Positions 36,859 to 45,494 of a DNA stretch of 64,000 nt are shown one piece after another; position 1 is the stretch's first letter; the number at the start of each line of letters is the position of its first letter. Location of the stretch: NCBI RefSeq assembly GCF_000828635.1, contig NZ_AP012547.1:3720001-3784000 (forward strand). The letters run 5' to 3'. Both the position numbers and the translations under genes were made by a program. The notes beneath the pieces were generated by a model. That model did not search any database, was not told the DNA's origin, and worked only from the letters and a program-made list of their open reading frames with translations. This DNA is from Sulfuritalea hydrogenivorans sk43H. GTDB taxonomy: Bacteria; Pseudomonadota; Gammaproteobacteria; Burkholderiales; Rhodocyclaceae.

Positions 36859-37712
36859 TTCCCCACCTCCCGACCCGTCACCCGCCCCAACAGTGTGCCC
36901 CAGTCCCGCGCCCAGCAGCACTCGTGGTCAAAGCCGGGGATCACCTCCAAGTCGCCGCCCTTGCGGCGAACAAAGCTTTCGACAATCGCCGCCGGAACGA
37001 TCTCGTCCTTGCCGCCGACAAAATGCCGGCTTCGCGGCAAGCGAACATTCTCGCGCAACTCGGCCGGATCGAGCGATCCCGTCAGCACCGACGCCTTGTG
37101 CCAAGCCGCCCACTCCGCAACTGCCAGCGGCGCGGCAACCGTGACGAGCAGATCGACATCGTCGCGTCGCGCGGCCAGCAAGGTGGCCAGCACGCCGCCG
37201 CCCGAATATCCGACCAGACGAATTCGCCGTGCCGCCAGCGCCGACTTCTGCCGACTGATCGCCGCATCGTAGGCCTCGACGACTTCCGGCGCAAAGCGCC
37301 GCTCGGTCCAGTACGCGCTGTCGCAATTTCGCAGCGCCACCGCATCCAGGTACTGGCAGGGACGCCCCAGATAGACCACCGCTGCGGAAGGATGGGCAGC
37401 TGCCAAGGCCAGCGATACAGGCTTGGTCGGCGTCGGGTCGCGTGGTGGATGGTAAGGCGTAGTCCAGGCGGCACCGTCGCCTTCAATGTAGATCGTCAAC
37501 GTATCGCCCGGCACCGATGGTTTGCGCACAAACGCGGTGAGACTGAACGCCCCGGCCTTGACCGCCGTTTCAGTGAAGCCGTGCTCACCGGCCCATTGAG
37601 CGATCTCACGCGCGCCGCGAAACGAGTCCGACGTGCTGCAACCGGACAAGGCCGCAAACAAAAAGGCCGCGCTCAAGAGCGCGGCCCGGATCGGGGAGCC
37701 CCCCGGCAGCAT
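36855..37712 (-). CDS. alpha/beta-hydrolase-fold lipoprotein
   Basis: 285 residues: lipoprotein signal (AAFLFAALSGCSTS), the family hallmark TIYIEGDGAAW, nucleophile elbow GYSGGG, acid in GGKDEIVP and His in GFDHECCW. Probably an outer-membrane or periplasmic esterase or lipase of unknown substrate. Its start overlaps the stop of the beta-barrel gene (TGATG). The signal-peptide codons double as a Rho-independent terminator (37656-37686), so its expression may be attenuated. A 20-base motif copy encodes SALAARR. Confidence 0.82.
   Translation of the reverse strand: MLPGGSPIRAALLSAAFLFAALSGCSTSDSFRGAREIAQWAGEHGFTETAVKAGAFSLTAFVRKPSVPGDTLTIYIEGDGAAWTTPYHPPRDPTPTKPVSLALAAAHPSAAVVYLGRPCQYLDAVALRNCDSAYWTERRFAPEVVEAYDAAISRQKSALAARRIRLVGYSGGGVLATLLAARRDDVDLLVTVAAPLAVAEWAAWHKASVLTGSLDPAELRENVRLPRSRHFVGGKDEIVPAAIVESFVRRKGGDLEVIPGFDHECCWARDWGTLLGRVTGREVGK
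37226..37245 (-). repeat. dispersed 20-base motif, exact copy
   Basis: Minus-strand GTCGGCGCTGGCG-GC-ACGGC, sense to the lipoprotein hydrolase, read as SALAARR, a different frame from the VGAG copies. Confidence 0.85.
37656..37686 (-). terminator. terminator inside the signal-peptide codons of the hydrolase gene
   Basis: On the minus strand GGCCGCGCT-CTTG-AGCGCGGCC followed by TTTTTGTTT. It lies 26 bases after the beta-barrel stop but within the next gene, whose AALLSAAFLFAA it encodes. Confidence 0.75.
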
Positions 37713-38851
37713 CAGAAGCGAACGTTGATGTTCGCCATCAGCTTGTTGTTCTTGGCACGGCTGCGCCCTGTCTCCTGCTCATAACCAATGCCACCGGTCA
37801 TCGCATTCTTGATCGAAATGAAATTGGCGCCCAGCGACCAGACGAACGCACTCTTGCCCATCGCCGTGGCGTCCTGCTGCGCCGCTGTTGCAGTGCTCGA
37901 ACGATCATCCGCGACGTAAGCAAGGCCAAAATAGGGCATCACACCGTTCATCCAGTAGGCAGCCTGACCGGCAATCCGGAACTGCCCCACTTCATTGGTG
38001 ACTTTGGTATTGGCCAGGGTGGCCCCGTTGTTCGTGGTGTCGGCGCCCTTCTCCTGACCAAACAGGTAGCTGCCCTTGCCGGTCAATTGCCAGTTGCCGC
38101 TCCAGCGCGTATAGCCAATATTGGTACCGTAGAAGAAGCGCTTCGTATCAGTCTTTACGGTGCTGTCGACCGTGCTCTTGCCGTTGCCCCAGCCGATCGT
38201 CGCGTCAAGCGCCCAATCCTTGTTGATCTGCCAGCCGAGATAGGGTGCATAGGTGTAGCCGCTGGTGCTTACCGATTTGGAGGCATCCGGAGCGGCCAGG
38301 GTGTAGGACGCCGCCGAGCCCCGGCCATGGTCGAAGGCGAGCGAAAGGCCGATGGCCAGGTTCGGCGCGTATTGATAGTCGCCACCAAGCACGAAATTGT
38401 CGATGCGGTTGTCAAACTTGTTGGTCCGGTCGGCGCCGTTGAAGTTGTAAGTGCCGCGGTCATATTTCGCGTCGGCCTCGGCAACACTGGCCCAGACGTT
38501 CCACTTTCCAGCCGGATTGCCGGCAGCCAGACCTTTGCGTTCACCGGAATCACTCACCACGCCGGGCGGTGCAGTCAACGTGGCGCCACGGTTGCTCACA
38601 TTCGACGAAATTGCCAGCATCTGCTCCAGAGACGTGGCCTGGATGCTTTTCGCACCTGCCGCCGTGTTGGCACTCGAACCGAAGCACTCCGGATGCGATC
38701 CGGTAATCAATGCCTCGCACGACGCACTGCCGGCGCACGCATTGAAAGAAGCAATGGCGCTGGGGCAGGTTGTTGCATTCGCCATCCCGCTCGCGCCAAA
38801 AAAACCCGCCGCCATGCCAGTTGCCAACACATATCTAAGCTGCTTGATCAT
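37712..38851 (-). CDS. outer-membrane beta-barrel protein (autotransporter-type barrel)
   Basis: 379 residues: signal peptide (MIKQLRYVLATGMAAGFFGA), a short Cys-containing N-terminal domain (four Cys within about 45 residues), then a barrel of alternating strands (VLGGDYQYAPNLAIGLSLAF, ALDATIGWGNGKSTVDSTVK) ending ...NINVRF with terminal Phe as the BAM signal. No passenger repeat, so probably a porin-like or anchoring barrel. ATG 38851 follows GGAGG. First gene of the barrel - hydrolase - caspase unit. Confidence 0.82.
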   Translation of the reverse strand: MIKQLRYVLATGMAAGFFGASGMANATTCPSAIASFNACAGSASCEALITGSHPECFGSSANTAAGAKSIQATSLEQMLAISSNVSNRGATLTAPPGVVSDSGERKGLAAGNPAGKWNVWASVAEADAKYDRGTYNFNGADRTNKFDNRIDNFVLGGDYQYAPNLAIGLSLAFDHGRGSAASYTLAAPDASKSVSTSGYTYAPYLGWQINKDWALDATIGWGNGKSTVDSTVKTDTKRFFYGTNIGYTRWSGNWQLTGKGSYLFGQEKGADTTNNGATLANTKVTNEVGQFRIAGQAAYWMNGVMPYFGLAYVADDRSSTATAAQQDATAMGKSAFVWSLGANFISIKNAMTGGIGYEQETGRSRAKNNKLMANINVRF

Positions 38852-38990
38852 ATTCGCCTCCACAATAAATTGATTCCTGACCAGATTCCAAAATCACGCC
38901 GCCACGGAGAATCGTGATGCAACCTGACAGTTTGCCGATTCTTAGCCGGATAGCCATAAAAGAAATAAGCATATTCTGCAACCGCTAAAA

Positions 38991-39018
38991 CCAAAATACC
39001 GGGATCGCCGTATTTTGG
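38991..39018. promoter_or_regulatory. inverted repeat, operator or weak terminator
   Basis: CCAAAATAC - 10 bases - GTATTTTGG in the 247-base AT-richer gap between the beta-barrel gene and the next gene. On the minus strand TTTT follows, so it could end the cyclase transcript. It could also regulate the barrel gene about 140 bases away. No other feature was seen in the gap. Confidence 0.4.
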
Positions 39019-39098
39019 GGATCGAGAGTAAGTGGCTTTTCTGCAACATACCAGCCTCAGAGTCCGCTCGCATCGGAACGCGTCGGCGTCGACTGCAA

Positions 39099-39734
39099 CT
39101 AGTTCTTGCTCTCCCGCGCGTTTTTCACAGACTTCCGGTACAGCGAAATCAACAGCGCCGCTTCCGGGGTTTTCGGCCCGTCCTGCTGCAAATCGCCCAG
39201 CACCCTTTCCACCCGGTCCAGTTCGCGCATGTCGAACAGGCCGGACAACAGGTACATCTCCGGCCCCAGGTCGTTGGCTTCGGCCCGGCGCTTGAGATCC
39301 TGATAGGTATCTTCCAGCTTGATCAAGGCACTCTGGCTGGGCACCGAGCGCAAACGGGTTACTCCGCCGCGGCCCTGGCTGTCCAGCGCAGGCGTGCGCG
39401 CAAGCTGCCGGGCCATGACCAGCGGCAGCAGCTTGATTTCCGGAGCCGGCAAGCCGCCCGGTTTCCCTTCGCGCAAAGCCATGTCCAGACGCCCGGGGCC
39501 GGACCAGGTTTCCCGGCGCCCGTTCTCGAAGTACACCACCTGCAGGCGACTGTCCTTATCGAGGGTAAGCCGATCGCCTTCCTTGAGCTTGACGAAGGCT
39601 TCGACCGGAACCTGCGCCGCTTCGGCCAGCCGCGTGACCCTGCCCTGCACCGACATGACGAGCGCAACTTCGGTCGCCCACGCCCGGCCGGAAACCAGCA
39701 AAACCAGACCAATCCATAAATACCTGTATGTCAT
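39099..39734 (-). CDS. exported protein with FecR/SH3-like N-terminal domain
   Basis: 211 residues: signal peptide (YLWIGLVLLVSGRAWA), a FecR-like barrel (about 20-90: VALVMSVQGRVTRLAEAAQV, LQVVYFENGRRETWSGPG), then a helical TPR-like tail (LIKLEDTYQDLKRRAEANDL). Seven bases behind the CHASE2-cyclase gene, so cotranscribed with it. Coupling of FecR-like and CHASE2 proteins is recurrent in proteobacteria; the task here is not known. Start at ATG 39734. Confidence 0.75.
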   Translation of the reverse strand: MTYRYLWIGLVLLVSGRAWATEVALVMSVQGRVTRLAEAAQVPVEAFVKLKEGDRLTLDKDSRLQVVYFENGRRETWSGPGRLDMALREGKPGGLPAPEIKLLPLVMARQLARTPALDSQGRGGVTRLRSVPSQSALIKLEDTYQDLKRRAEANDLGPEMYLLSGLFDMRELDRVERVLGDLQQDGPKTPEAALLISLYRKSVKNARESKN

Positions 39735-39741
39735 GGCAACC

Positions 39742-41646
39742 TCATGCAACGTCGACAATCTCGAACGCCTCCACCGGCGCAACACGGCCCTTGACTGCGA
39801 GACGATGGAGGGCGCCCGTTTTCAGTTCGCCTCCAAACATCGAAACGGTATCACGGCTGGCCAGAATATGTGCGCCGGTTTCCTTGGTCTGGCCCTCCAG
39901 CCGCGAGGCGATATTCACCGTGTCGCCGATCGCGGTGTATTCCATGCGCACCGACGAGCCGATGTTGCCGATCACCGCCTCGCCGCTATGCACGCCGATG
40001 CCGATGTCGAATTCGGGCAGGTCGCGGCCGGCGAAGCGCTGTCCGACCCAGCCGCGGAATTCCATCGCGACGCCACGCAGGGCCACCGCCGCGCGCAGCG
40101 CGCGACGGGCATGATCGGGCTGGGCCAGCGGCGCGCCGAACTCGGCCATGATGGCATCGCCGATGAACTTGTCGATGGTCGCGCCTTCGGCGAGCAGCAC
40201 TTTGCAGGCACGCTCGAGATAGGTATTGAGCAGTTCCACCACTTCGCGCGCGCTGAGCTTTTCCGAGAAGGTGGTGAAGTTGCGGATGTCGGAAAACAGC
40301 ACGCTGATCTGTCGCGTCTGGCCGCCGAGCTCGGGCAGCTCGGGCGATTCCAGCAGCGCCGTGACCACCTGCGGCGAGACATAGCGGCCGAACATCTGGC
40401 CGATGCGCTCGCGCTCGCGCTGTTCGCGCGTCAGCCGCAACAGGGCAAGGCAGACCAGCACCACCAGCATGCCGACCTGCAGGTGGGCGACAGGAAACAG
40501 CAGGTTCTGCCGGAACAGCAGGTAGGCCGCCATCGCCGCGACCTGTATCGCCAGGAACACCAGCACCGCCGAGCGCCAGGCCGGGAGCGACATGCCGAAC
40601 CACGCCAGCGCGCCCAGCACCACGGCAAACATCGCCAGCCGCGCCGCGGCCGGCACATCATCGAGGAAGCGACCGGCCAGCAGGGTTTCGATCACGTTGG
40701 CCTGGATTTCCGGACCGGCCATCAGCGTATTGGCGCCGCCGATGCTGGTTGAATACGGTGTCGGATGCAGGTCGTTCATGCTGGCGTAACCGGCGCCGAT
40801 CACCACCACCTTGCCGGCCAGGGCGTGTACCTCGGGGTCGCTGGCGGCATTCGGCGCCAGCAGCTTGCGGAAGGACACGGTGTGGAAACTGCCCGGCGGG
40901 CCGGCAAACGCAATCGGTATCGCTCGCGCCGCCGGCAGCTCGCGGCCGCCGAAACGCCACGCCGCTGCCCGACTGTCCTGCCCGGTCGCGGCGGCGGCGG
41001 CCAGCAGGCCGAAAGACAAATGCGGCAGGCCTTGCGTTTGCGCAAATTCGCCGGGCGCCGCAACCAGCGCAAAACGCCGCACCGCGCCGTCGGCGTCGGA
41101 GGGCAGGTTGGCCAGCCCGACATGTCCCGGCAGATCAAGATTCGGCAAGGCCAGCAGGTAGTCCGGGCTGGGCAGGATGAAATCGTTCACCGTGTCGCCG
41201 GCGCCGACTCTGAAGCCGGCCAGCAGCACACCGCCCTGGTTGATCTGCCGGCGAAACGGCTGATCGTAGTTGCGCGAGGCTTCGCGCCCCACCAGGCCCA
41301 GCTTCTCGATCCAGCGTTCCGGGCTGCCGCTGAAAATGAAATCGATCGCGACCACCCTGGCGCCGACCTCGCGCAGCGTGGCCACTGCTTTGGCGAAATG
41401 CGGCGTCCAGAAGGCCAGCGGTTCGTCCGGCCGCTCGTTCAACGTCGGATCGTCGAGCATCACCAGTGCCGTGTGGCGCGGCGCTTCGCGCGGGCCGGCG
41501 ATGCGATGCCACAGATCGGTGTAGAGATATTCGATGCGCGTCGCGACGCCGCTGCGGTACAGCCCTTCGGCCACGACCGTCGCCAACAGGGCGGCGGCCA
41601 GTGCGATCATCGCCGTGTTGTGGCCGAGGCGACGTGCCAGCCCCAC
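39742..41646 (-). CDS. CHASE2-domain adenylate/guanylate cyclase
   Basis: 634 residues. N-terminal membrane helix, extracytoplasmic CHASE2 sensor (about 35-320; ALVMLDDPTLNERPDEPLAF), a cluster of three helices (about 325-410), then a class III nucleotidyl cyclase domain (about 440-630). Metal aspartates are seen in LFSDIRNFT and DKFIGDAIMAEFG, with GEAVIGNIGS and GDTVNIASRLE. Substrate cAMP versus cGMP is not settled. Start is GTG 41646 just after the ilvA stop. A 20-base motif copy encodes VGAGDTV in the CHASE2 domain. Confidence 0.88.
   Translation of the reverse strand: MGLARRLGHNTAMIALAAALLATVVAEGLYRSGVATRIEYLYTDLWHRIAGPREAPRHTALVMLDDPTLNERPDEPLAFWTPHFAKAVATLREVGARVVAIDFIFSGSPERWIEKLGLVGREASRNYDQPFRRQINQGGVLLAGFRVGAGDTVNDFILPSPDYLLALPNLDLPGHVGLANLPSDADGAVRRFALVAAPGEFAQTQGLPHLSFGLLAAAAATGQDSRAAAWRFGGRELPAARAIPIAFAGPPGSFHTVSFRKLLAPNAASDPEVHALAGKVVVIGAGYASMNDLHPTPYSTSIGGANTLMAGPEIQANVIETLLAGRFLDDVPAAARLAMFAVVLGALAWFGMSLPAWRSAVLVFLAIQVAAMAAYLLFRQNLLFPVAHLQVGMLVVLVCLALLRLTREQRERERIGQMFGRYVSPQVVTALLESPELPELGGQTRQISVLFSDIRNFTTFSEKLSAREVVELLNTYLERACKVLLAEGATIDKFIGDAIMAEFGAPLAQPDHARRALRAAVALRGVAMEFRGWVGQRFAGRDLPEFDIGIGVHSGEAVIGNIGSSVRMEYTAIGDTVNIASRLEGQTKETGAHILASRDTVSMFGGELKTGALHRLAVKGRVAPVEAFEIVDVA
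41189..41208 (-). repeat. dispersed 20-base motif, 16 of 18 fixed positions
   Basis: Minus-strand GTCGGCGCCGGCG-AC-ACGGT, sense to the cyclase gene, read as VGAGDTV. Confidence 0.7.
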
Positions 41647-41648
41647 GG

Positions 41649-43154
41649 CTACCCCAGAAACAGGCGGTACGCCGGGTTCTTCGTTTCGTCCCAGAAGCGG
41701 TAGCCGAGGTTCTTGAGAAAGGCCCGGAAATCCTTCATCTCCTTCGGCGGCACTTCCATGCCGACCAGCACACGGCCCGTATCGGCACCGTGGTTGCGGT
41801 AGTGGAACAGGCTGATGTTCCAGCCGGCGCTCATCTTGTTGAGGAAATGCATCAGCGCGCCGGGGCGTTCGGGAAACTCGAAGCGGTAGATCAGCTCGTT
41901 CTTGACTTGCGGCGCATGGCCGCCGACCAGATGGCGGATGTGCAGCTTGGCCATTTCGTCGTCGGTCAGGTCCAGCGCCGGGTAGCCGTTCTTCTGCAGC
42001 TGTGCGACCAGCTTGGTGGCTTCACCGCGATTGGCTACCTGCATGCCGACGAACACATGCGCCTCGCCGGCATCGTGGAAGCGGTAGTTGAATTCGGTAA
42101 TGCTGCGCGAGCCGATCAGGCTGACGAACTTCTTGTAGCTGCCCGGCTTCTCCGGCAGGGTCACGGCCAGCACGGCTTCGCGCTGCTCGCCGACCTCGGC
42201 GCGTTCGGCGACGAAGCGCAGGCGGTCGAAATTCATGTTGGCGCCGGAAGCCACCGCCACCAGCGTCTTGCCCTGCACGCCGTGCTTCTTGGCCCAGGCC
42301 TTGGCGCCGGCCACCGCCAGCGCACCGGCCGGCTCGAGGATCGAACGCGTGTCCTCGAACACGTCCTTGATCGCCGCACAAATGGCGTCGGTGTCGACCA
42401 ACACCATCTCGTCGACATACTGCTGGCACAGGCGGAAAGTCTCCTGCCCGACATACTTGACCGCCGCGCCATCGGCAAACAGGCCGACTGATTCCAGGCG
42501 CACGCGCTTGCCCGCCTTGAGCGAGCGGTCCATGGCATCGGCATCGGCCGCTTCGACGCCGATCACCCTGGTCTCGGGCCGCAGACGTTTGATGTAGGCC
42601 GCCACCCCCGAGATCAGCCCGCCGCCGCCGACGCAGCAGAACACCGCATCGATCGGGTCCGGATGCTGGCGCAGGATCTCCATGCCGATGGTGCCCTGCC
42701 CGGCGATCACGTCCGGATCGTCGAAGGGATGGACGAAATTGAGCTTCTGCTTCTTCTCCAGTTCCAGGGCATGGGCGTAGGCGGCGTCATAGGAATCACC
42801 GGCCAGCACCACTTCGGCGCCGCGCTTCTTCACCGCGTCGATCTTGATCTGCGGCGTGGTGGTCGGCATCACGATCACGGCGCGCAGCCCCAGCTTCTGC
42901 GCCGAGAGCGCCACGCCCTGCGCGTGGTTGCCGGCCGAGGCGCAGATCACGCCGCGCTTCCTCTGCGCCGGCGTCAGGTGGGCGATCTTGTTGTAGGCGC
43001 CGCGCAGCTTGAAGCTGAACACCGGCTGCATGTCCTCGCGCTTGAACAGGATGTTGTTGCCGACGCGCGCCGACAGGATCGGCGCCGGCTCCAAGGGCGT
43101 TTCGATGGCGACGTCATAGACGCGGGCGTTGAGAATTCTTTCGAGATAATCCAT
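41649..43154 (-). CDS. ilvA: threonine ammonia-lyase, biosynthetic
   Basis: 501 residues: PLP domain (about 20-320) with the Schiff-base lysine in FSFKLRGAYNK, SAGNHAQG and the phosphate loop CCVGGGGLISG. Two ACT-like regulatory domains follow (about 330-500; VLAVTLPEKPGSYKKFVSLI, YRFEFPERPGALMHFLNKM). This is the long, isoleucine-regulated form that makes 2-oxobutanoate for isoleucine synthesis. Start MDYLERIL at ATG 43154. Its stop is three bases before the cyclase GTG. Confidence 0.95.
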   Translation of the reverse strand: MDYLERILNARVYDVAIETPLEPAPILSARVGNNILFKREDMQPVFSFKLRGAYNKIAHLTPAQRKRGVICASAGNHAQGVALSAQKLGLRAVIVMPTTTPQIKIDAVKKRGAEVVLAGDSYDAAYAHALELEKKQKLNFVHPFDDPDVIAGQGTIGMEILRQHPDPIDAVFCCVGGGGLISGVAAYIKRLRPETRVIGVEAADADAMDRSLKAGKRVRLESVGLFADGAAVKYVGQETFRLCQQYVDEMVLVDTDAICAAIKDVFEDTRSILEPAGALAVAGAKAWAKKHGVQGKTLVAVASGANMNFDRLRFVAERAEVGEQREAVLAVTLPEKPGSYKKFVSLIGSRSITEFNYRFHDAGEAHVFVGMQVANRGEATKLVAQLQKNGYPALDLTDDEMAKLHIRHLVGGHAPQVKNELIYRFEFPERPGALMHFLNKMSAGWNISLFHYRNHGADTGRVLVGMEVPPKEMKDFRAFLKNLGYRFWDETKNPAYRLFLG

Positions 43155-43200
43155 GGCGGCGGGGCGGAAGGTTCGGTAGCCGCAAAGGGTAACATGGCGC

Positions 43201-43614
43201 ATGGACTTCGCTTACACGGCGGAAGCCGGTTTGGCCGGCCTGTTTCTCGCCAGCTTTCTTTCCGCGACGCTGCTGCCGGGCGGCTCCGAAGCCGTGCTGT
43301 TCGCCGTGATCAAGCTGCATCCCGAGCAAACACTGCCGGCACTGCTGCTGGCGACGCTGGGCAACACGCTGGGCGGCATGACCACCTACGCCATGGGCCG
43401 GCTGCTGCCGCAACACCTTGCCCCGGAGAAATCGGCGCTGGCGAGACGGCGCGGACCGCCGATCCTGCTGCTGGCCTGGGCACCGATCATCGGCGATGCC
43501 CTGTGTGCCGCCGCCGGCTGGCTGCGTCTGGCGCCGCTGCCCTGCGCACTGTGGATGGCGACCGGGAAAGCCGCGCGCTATGTGCTGGTGGCGGCCGGCG
43601 CCGGGATGGTCTGA
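43201..43614 (+). CDS. YqaA/DedA-like small membrane protein
   Basis: 137 residues with about four hydrophobic helices. ATLLPGGSEAVLFAVI and ATLGNTLGGMTTYAMGRLLP match the YqaA branch of the SNARE-associated/DedA family. Function unknown, possibly lipid scrambling as in the wider family. A near-exact 20-base motif copy encodes SALARRR in the central loop. Tail-to-tail overlap of 37 bases with the MATE gene. Confidence 0.8.
   Translation: MDFAYTAEAGLAGLFLASFLSATLLPGGSEAVLFAVIKLHPEQTLPALLLATLGNTLGGMTTYAMGRLLPQHLAPEKSALARRRGPPILLLAWAPIIGDALCAAAGWLRLAPLPCALWMATGKAARYVLVAAGAGMV
43431..43450 (+). repeat. dispersed 20-base motif, 17 of 18 fixed positions
   Basis: ATCGGCGCTGGCG-AG-ACGGC, sense in the YqaA-like gene, read as SALARRR between two membrane helices. 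Confidence 0.75.
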
Positions 43615-44945
43615 GCCGAGATGCGCAGGAAGTAGGCCAGCACGCCGAGACCCGCAATCGTCAGGCTCGCCACGCCCGCCAGCCAGAACCCGGCGGCGCC
43701 GCGTGCCGCACCGAACATGTCGGTCAGCCCCAGCAGATAACCGCCGCCAAGGCCCACGCCCCACAGCGCCACGGCATAGATCGCCATCGGCGCCATGGAA
43801 CGCTTGTAGCCGCGCAGCACCTGCGCCATGACCGCCTGCACGGCGTCGGCCACATGGTAGAAGGCCACGATGGCCAGCAACGTCGCAGCAGCGGCCGCGA
43901 CCTGCGGGTCGGCGGTGTAAGCCCGAGCCAGCGGACGGGCACCGAAGAAAATTGCCGTGCCGACCAGCAGCGCAACGCCGCAGCCGACGCCCAGCCCGAG
44001 CAGGCCGGCGTGCCGCGAGCGCCGACTGTCGCCGGCGCCCAGCGCCTGGCCGACCAGCACGCCGGTGGCACTGCCCAGCGCCATCGGCACCATGAAAACG
44101 AAGACCGCGACGTTGGCCGCAATCTGGTGCGCCGCCGATGTTTCCGGCCCGAGCCGGGCGATGAACAAGGCCATGAAGGTGAAGGCCGTGACGTCGACCA
44201 TGAAGGTCGCCCCCATCGGCAAACCGAGCAGCAACAACTCGCGCAGGGCCGGCAGGCGCGGCCACTCGAAGCGGGCAAACACGCCATAGACGGCATAGTC
44301 GATATCGCGCCGGCACCACAGCCAGGACAGTGTGGCGACGGTCCAGGTGATCACCGCCGTAGACCAGCCGCAACCGGCACCGCCCAGCGCCGGAAAACCG
44401 AAATGGCCGTACATGAAAACCCAGTTGAGCGGCGCCTTCAGCGCCAAACCGAGCAGGTTGAAGAACATCACCGGGCGCGGCCGGCCGATGCCGGTGGTGA
44501 AGCCGTAGAACACCCGGAAGAACAGCACGCCCGGCACCGCCCAGGCCACGCCGTCGAGATAGGCGCGCACTTTCACTTCGACCTCCGGCGTCAGGCGCGA
44601 AAACCGCAGCAGCAGGTCGGGATGCTTCAGCACGGCGAACGCAACCAGCGACAGGCCCAGCGCCAGCCAGGCGCATTGCCGCACGTCGGCGCCGATCTCG
44701 GCGAAGCGCTTCGCGCCGTAGTGATGCGCCACCACCGGGGTAAGCGCCAACAGCACGCCCATCGCCGTGACAAAGACGATGGCATAAATGCTGGCGCCGA
44801 TGCCGACCGCCGCGAGATCGACCGACGAAAGCCGGCCGGCCATCAGCGTGTCGATCACGCCATTGGCCATCACCGCCGCCTGGGCGATCAGCACGGGCCA
44901 GGCGAGGTGCAGCAGTTCGCGCGGAAGGGAACGTGGGGCTGACAT
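43578..44945 (-). CDS. MATE-family efflux transporter
   Basis: 455 residues, twelve predicted helices in two similar halves (PVLIAQAAVMANGVIDTLMA; GLPMGATFMVDVTAFTFMAL) as in NorM-type multidrug/Na+ or H+ antiporters. GQALGAGDSRRSRHAG marks the interdomain-type loop, where a degenerate 20-base motif lies. Substrate unknown. Confidence 0.9.
   Translation of the reverse strand: MSAPRSLPRELLHLAWPVLIAQAAVMANGVIDTLMAGRLSSVDLAAVGIGASIYAIVFVTAMGVLLALTPVVAHHYGAKRFAEIGADVRQCAWLALGLSLVAFAVLKHPDLLLRFSRLTPEVEVKVRAYLDGVAWAVPGVLFFRVFYGFTTGIGRPRPVMFFNLLGLALKAPLNWVFMYGHFGFPALGGAGCGWSTAVITWTVATLSWLWCRRDIDYAVYGVFARFEWPRLPALRELLLLGLPMGATFMVDVTAFTFMALFIARLGPETSAAHQIAANVAVFVFMVPMALGSATGVLVGQALGAGDSRRSRHAGLLGLGVGCGVALLVGTAIFFGARPLARAYTADPQVAAAAATLLAIVAFYHVADAVQAVMAQVLRGYKRSMAPMAIYAVALWGVGLGGGYLLGLTDMFGAARGAAGFWLAGVASLTIAGLGVLAYFLRISAQTIPAPAATST
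44007..44026 (-). repeat. dispersed 20-base motif, 16 of 18 fixed positions
   Basis: Minus-strand GTCGGCGCTCGCG-GC-ACGCC in the MATE gene, next to the family motif GQALGAG. Confidence 0.5.
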
Positions 44946-44995
44946 GCGCGGAGTCTAGCTGACGGCCAACAGCAGCAGCCCGCCGACAGCTGGCG

Positions 44996-45493
44996 TCAAA
45001 TCACCAGCGGCTGGTCGGGCAATTCGTTGGGGTTGCTCACACCCGCCGGAAAGTGGCGCGCCAGCAGTTCGCCGGCACGGGCCACCGCCTGCAGCGCACC
45101 CTGCCGCCATTCGCCGCGGCGGAAGCTCGCCTCCATGGCGCGGCAGATCGCATCCCATTCGGCCTGCGGCACGCGCGCCGCGATGCCGCGGTCGGCGAGG
45201 ATTTCGACACGATGATCGACCAGTTGCACGTAGATCAGGATGCCGCTGTTTTCGTCGGTATCCCAGACGCGCAGTTGCGAAAACAGATCCACCGCCCTGT
45301 CCCTCGGCGACAGATCGCGCCACAGTGCCGACAGAGGCAGCGGGCCTTCGACCACGAAGCGCAATTCGCCGCGATGCGATTTTTCGCAGGCTGCGATGGC
45401 ATCGCCGATCGCCGCGAGATCGGCGCGGGCAAGTACGCGCCGGGCGAACCAGTCCGGCAGCAGCAGATGCTCGAGTACCCGTGAAAGCTTCAT
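44996..45493 (-). CDS. TPM-domain protein (no signal peptide)
   Basis: 165 residues: TPM phosphatase-like domain with FVVEGPLPLSALWRDLSPRD, SGILIYVQLVDHRVEILADR and GIAARVPQAEWDAICRAMEA. Lacks an N-terminal signal. One base after the stop of the upstream YgcG-like gene, so third gene of the lemA - TPM - TPM operon. Often paired with LemA; the cellular task is not established. Confidence 0.8.
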   Translation of the reverse strand: MKLSRVLEHLLLPDWFARRVLARADLAAIGDAIAACEKSHRGELRFVVEGPLPLSALWRDLSPRDRAVDLFSQLRVWDTDENSGILIYVQLVDHRVEILADRGIAARVPQAEWDAICRAMEASFRRGEWRQGALQAVARAGELLARHFPAGVSNPNELPDQPLVI

Positions 45494-45494
45494 T

